The position numbers and the translations under genes are program-made. From Klebsiella planticola ATCC 33531 (GTDB lineage: Bacteria; Pseudomonadota; Gammaproteobacteria; Enterobacterales; Enterobacteriaceae): a stretch of DNA of 64,000 bases. The stretch spans positions 37,396 to 101,395 of the forward strand of contig NZ_JMPP01000027.1 of assembly GCF_000735435.1 (NCBI RefSeq), in the 5' to 3' direction. The notes under the pieces are model-generated. The model was not told the DNA's origin. It did no database searches and worked only from the letters and a program-made list of their open reading frames with translations. The stretch's first letter is position 1. Every line of letters starts with the position of its first letter. Shown here in pieces: positions 63,811 to 64,000 of this stretch.

Positions 63811-63821
63811 GGACCCCTTAT
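63807..63821. promoter_or_regulatory. Nac-type site 2
   Basis: ATAAGGACCCCTTAT fits ATA-N9-TAT and differs from site 1 at only two central bases. It overlaps the carrier-like stop and precedes the SDR gene. A second small inverted repeat, TATGTC/GACATA, lies at 63836-63859. Confidence 0.55.
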
Positions 63822-63923
63822 CGGGCCACACTATTTATGTCTTATCCCCATTGGACATAACTGCATACAGTCAGAAAAACAACGTCAAAGGCAGATCGCT
63901 CTGCCGCAACAGGAGAGGCACAT

Positions 63924-64000
63924 ATGCCATTTTCAGATTATAAAGTGGCCCTGGTGACCGGCGCTTCCGCCGGAATGGGTGAAGCGATTGTCGAACGCCT
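63924..64000 (+). CDS. Short-chain dehydrogenase, N-terminal fragment
   Basis: The ORF begins at the ATG at 63924 (GGAGAGGCACAT upstream) and continues past the window. The visible residues include VALVTGASAGMGEAIVE, the cofactor-binding motif TGxxxGxG of classical SDRs. Substrate cannot be judged from this fragment. Confidence 0.85.
   Translation, partial: MPFSDYKVALVTGASAGMGEAIVER

Noticed and set aside
1..64000. CRISPR array, tRNA/rRNA genes, insertion sequences or prophage
   Set aside because: No regularly spaced direct repeats, transposase or integrase ORFs or cloverleaf sequences were seen. The repeats present are palindromic operators and REP-type elements.

Overview
The window looks like the chromosome of an enteric gammaproteobacterium, most likely Klebsiella (K. 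oxytoca group) or a close relative such as Raoultella. The left third keeps the E. coli gene order (hisD-hisG-hisL, yeeZ, yeeY, plaP, sbcB, dacD, sbmC, yeeA, tmaR, cobT) with extra genes inserted. The rest is accessory metabolism. I see no tRNA, rRNA, insertion sequence, phage gene or CRISPR array. The species call is from gene content only.

Layout. 1-16 kb: start of the his operon with its leader and attenuator (minus strand), then yeeZ-yeeY and the putrescine importer plaP. An ArsR-type regulator divergent from a second EF-G gene (fusA2) is inserted between plaP and sbcB. sbcB, dacD, sbmC, yeeA, tmaR and a lone cobT follow, then a divergent S-adenosylhomocysteine-hydrolase-like gene and an HPP-family membrane protein. 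16.5-23.7 kb: mixed small units: tautomerase, LysR regulator, stand-alone lipoate-ligase-like protein, MHS-type transporter, a SUOX-fold periplasmic protein paired with a GGDEF-EAL protein, and a yeaR-yoaG-like pair in which the YoaG domain is duplicated.

23.8-48.7 kb is the most striking part. About 25 kb of catabolic genes form many separate transcription units, and almost every unit starts with a copy of the same 18-20 bp palindrome (best form AACTAACTAGTTAGTT). The genes encode an ABC sugar-type importer with a Tat-exported binding protein, a GPH symporter, a sugar-isomerase-like TIM barrel, a DUF993 aldolase-like protein, GMC, zinc-ADH, SDR and two aldo/keto oxidoreductases, an aldehyde dehydrogenase, a CoA-transferase, an acyl-CoA dehydrogenase with its own ETF and ETF-quinone oxidoreductase, glycerate kinase, and one TetR regulator. 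I read this as a single regulon for an undescribed carbon source. It would be imported, oxidised and cleaved. An acyl piece would go through CoA-linked dehydrogenation to the quinone pool, and a C3 piece would leave as phosphoglycerate.

48.7-52.5 kb: MFS transporter with a GlcG/HbpS-like protein, an IclR regulator, and an isolated iroE-type siderophore esterase behind a probable Fur box. 52.8-64 kb: a nitrogen-flavoured cluster: AccB- and AccC-like proteins, a Glu-family dehydrogenase, a DMT transporter, a binding protein plus pxpB-pxpC-pxpA (5-oxoprolinase), an aminotransferase, a Nac-like LysR regulator, a second carrier protein that lacks the biotin lysine, and a truncated SDR at the edge. 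Pyroglutamate or a related lactam would be opened to glutamate and deaminated. The AccB-like protein carries a 9-bp duplication exactly at the biotinylation lysine, and two near-identical Nac-type sites bracket the lysine-less carrier gene.
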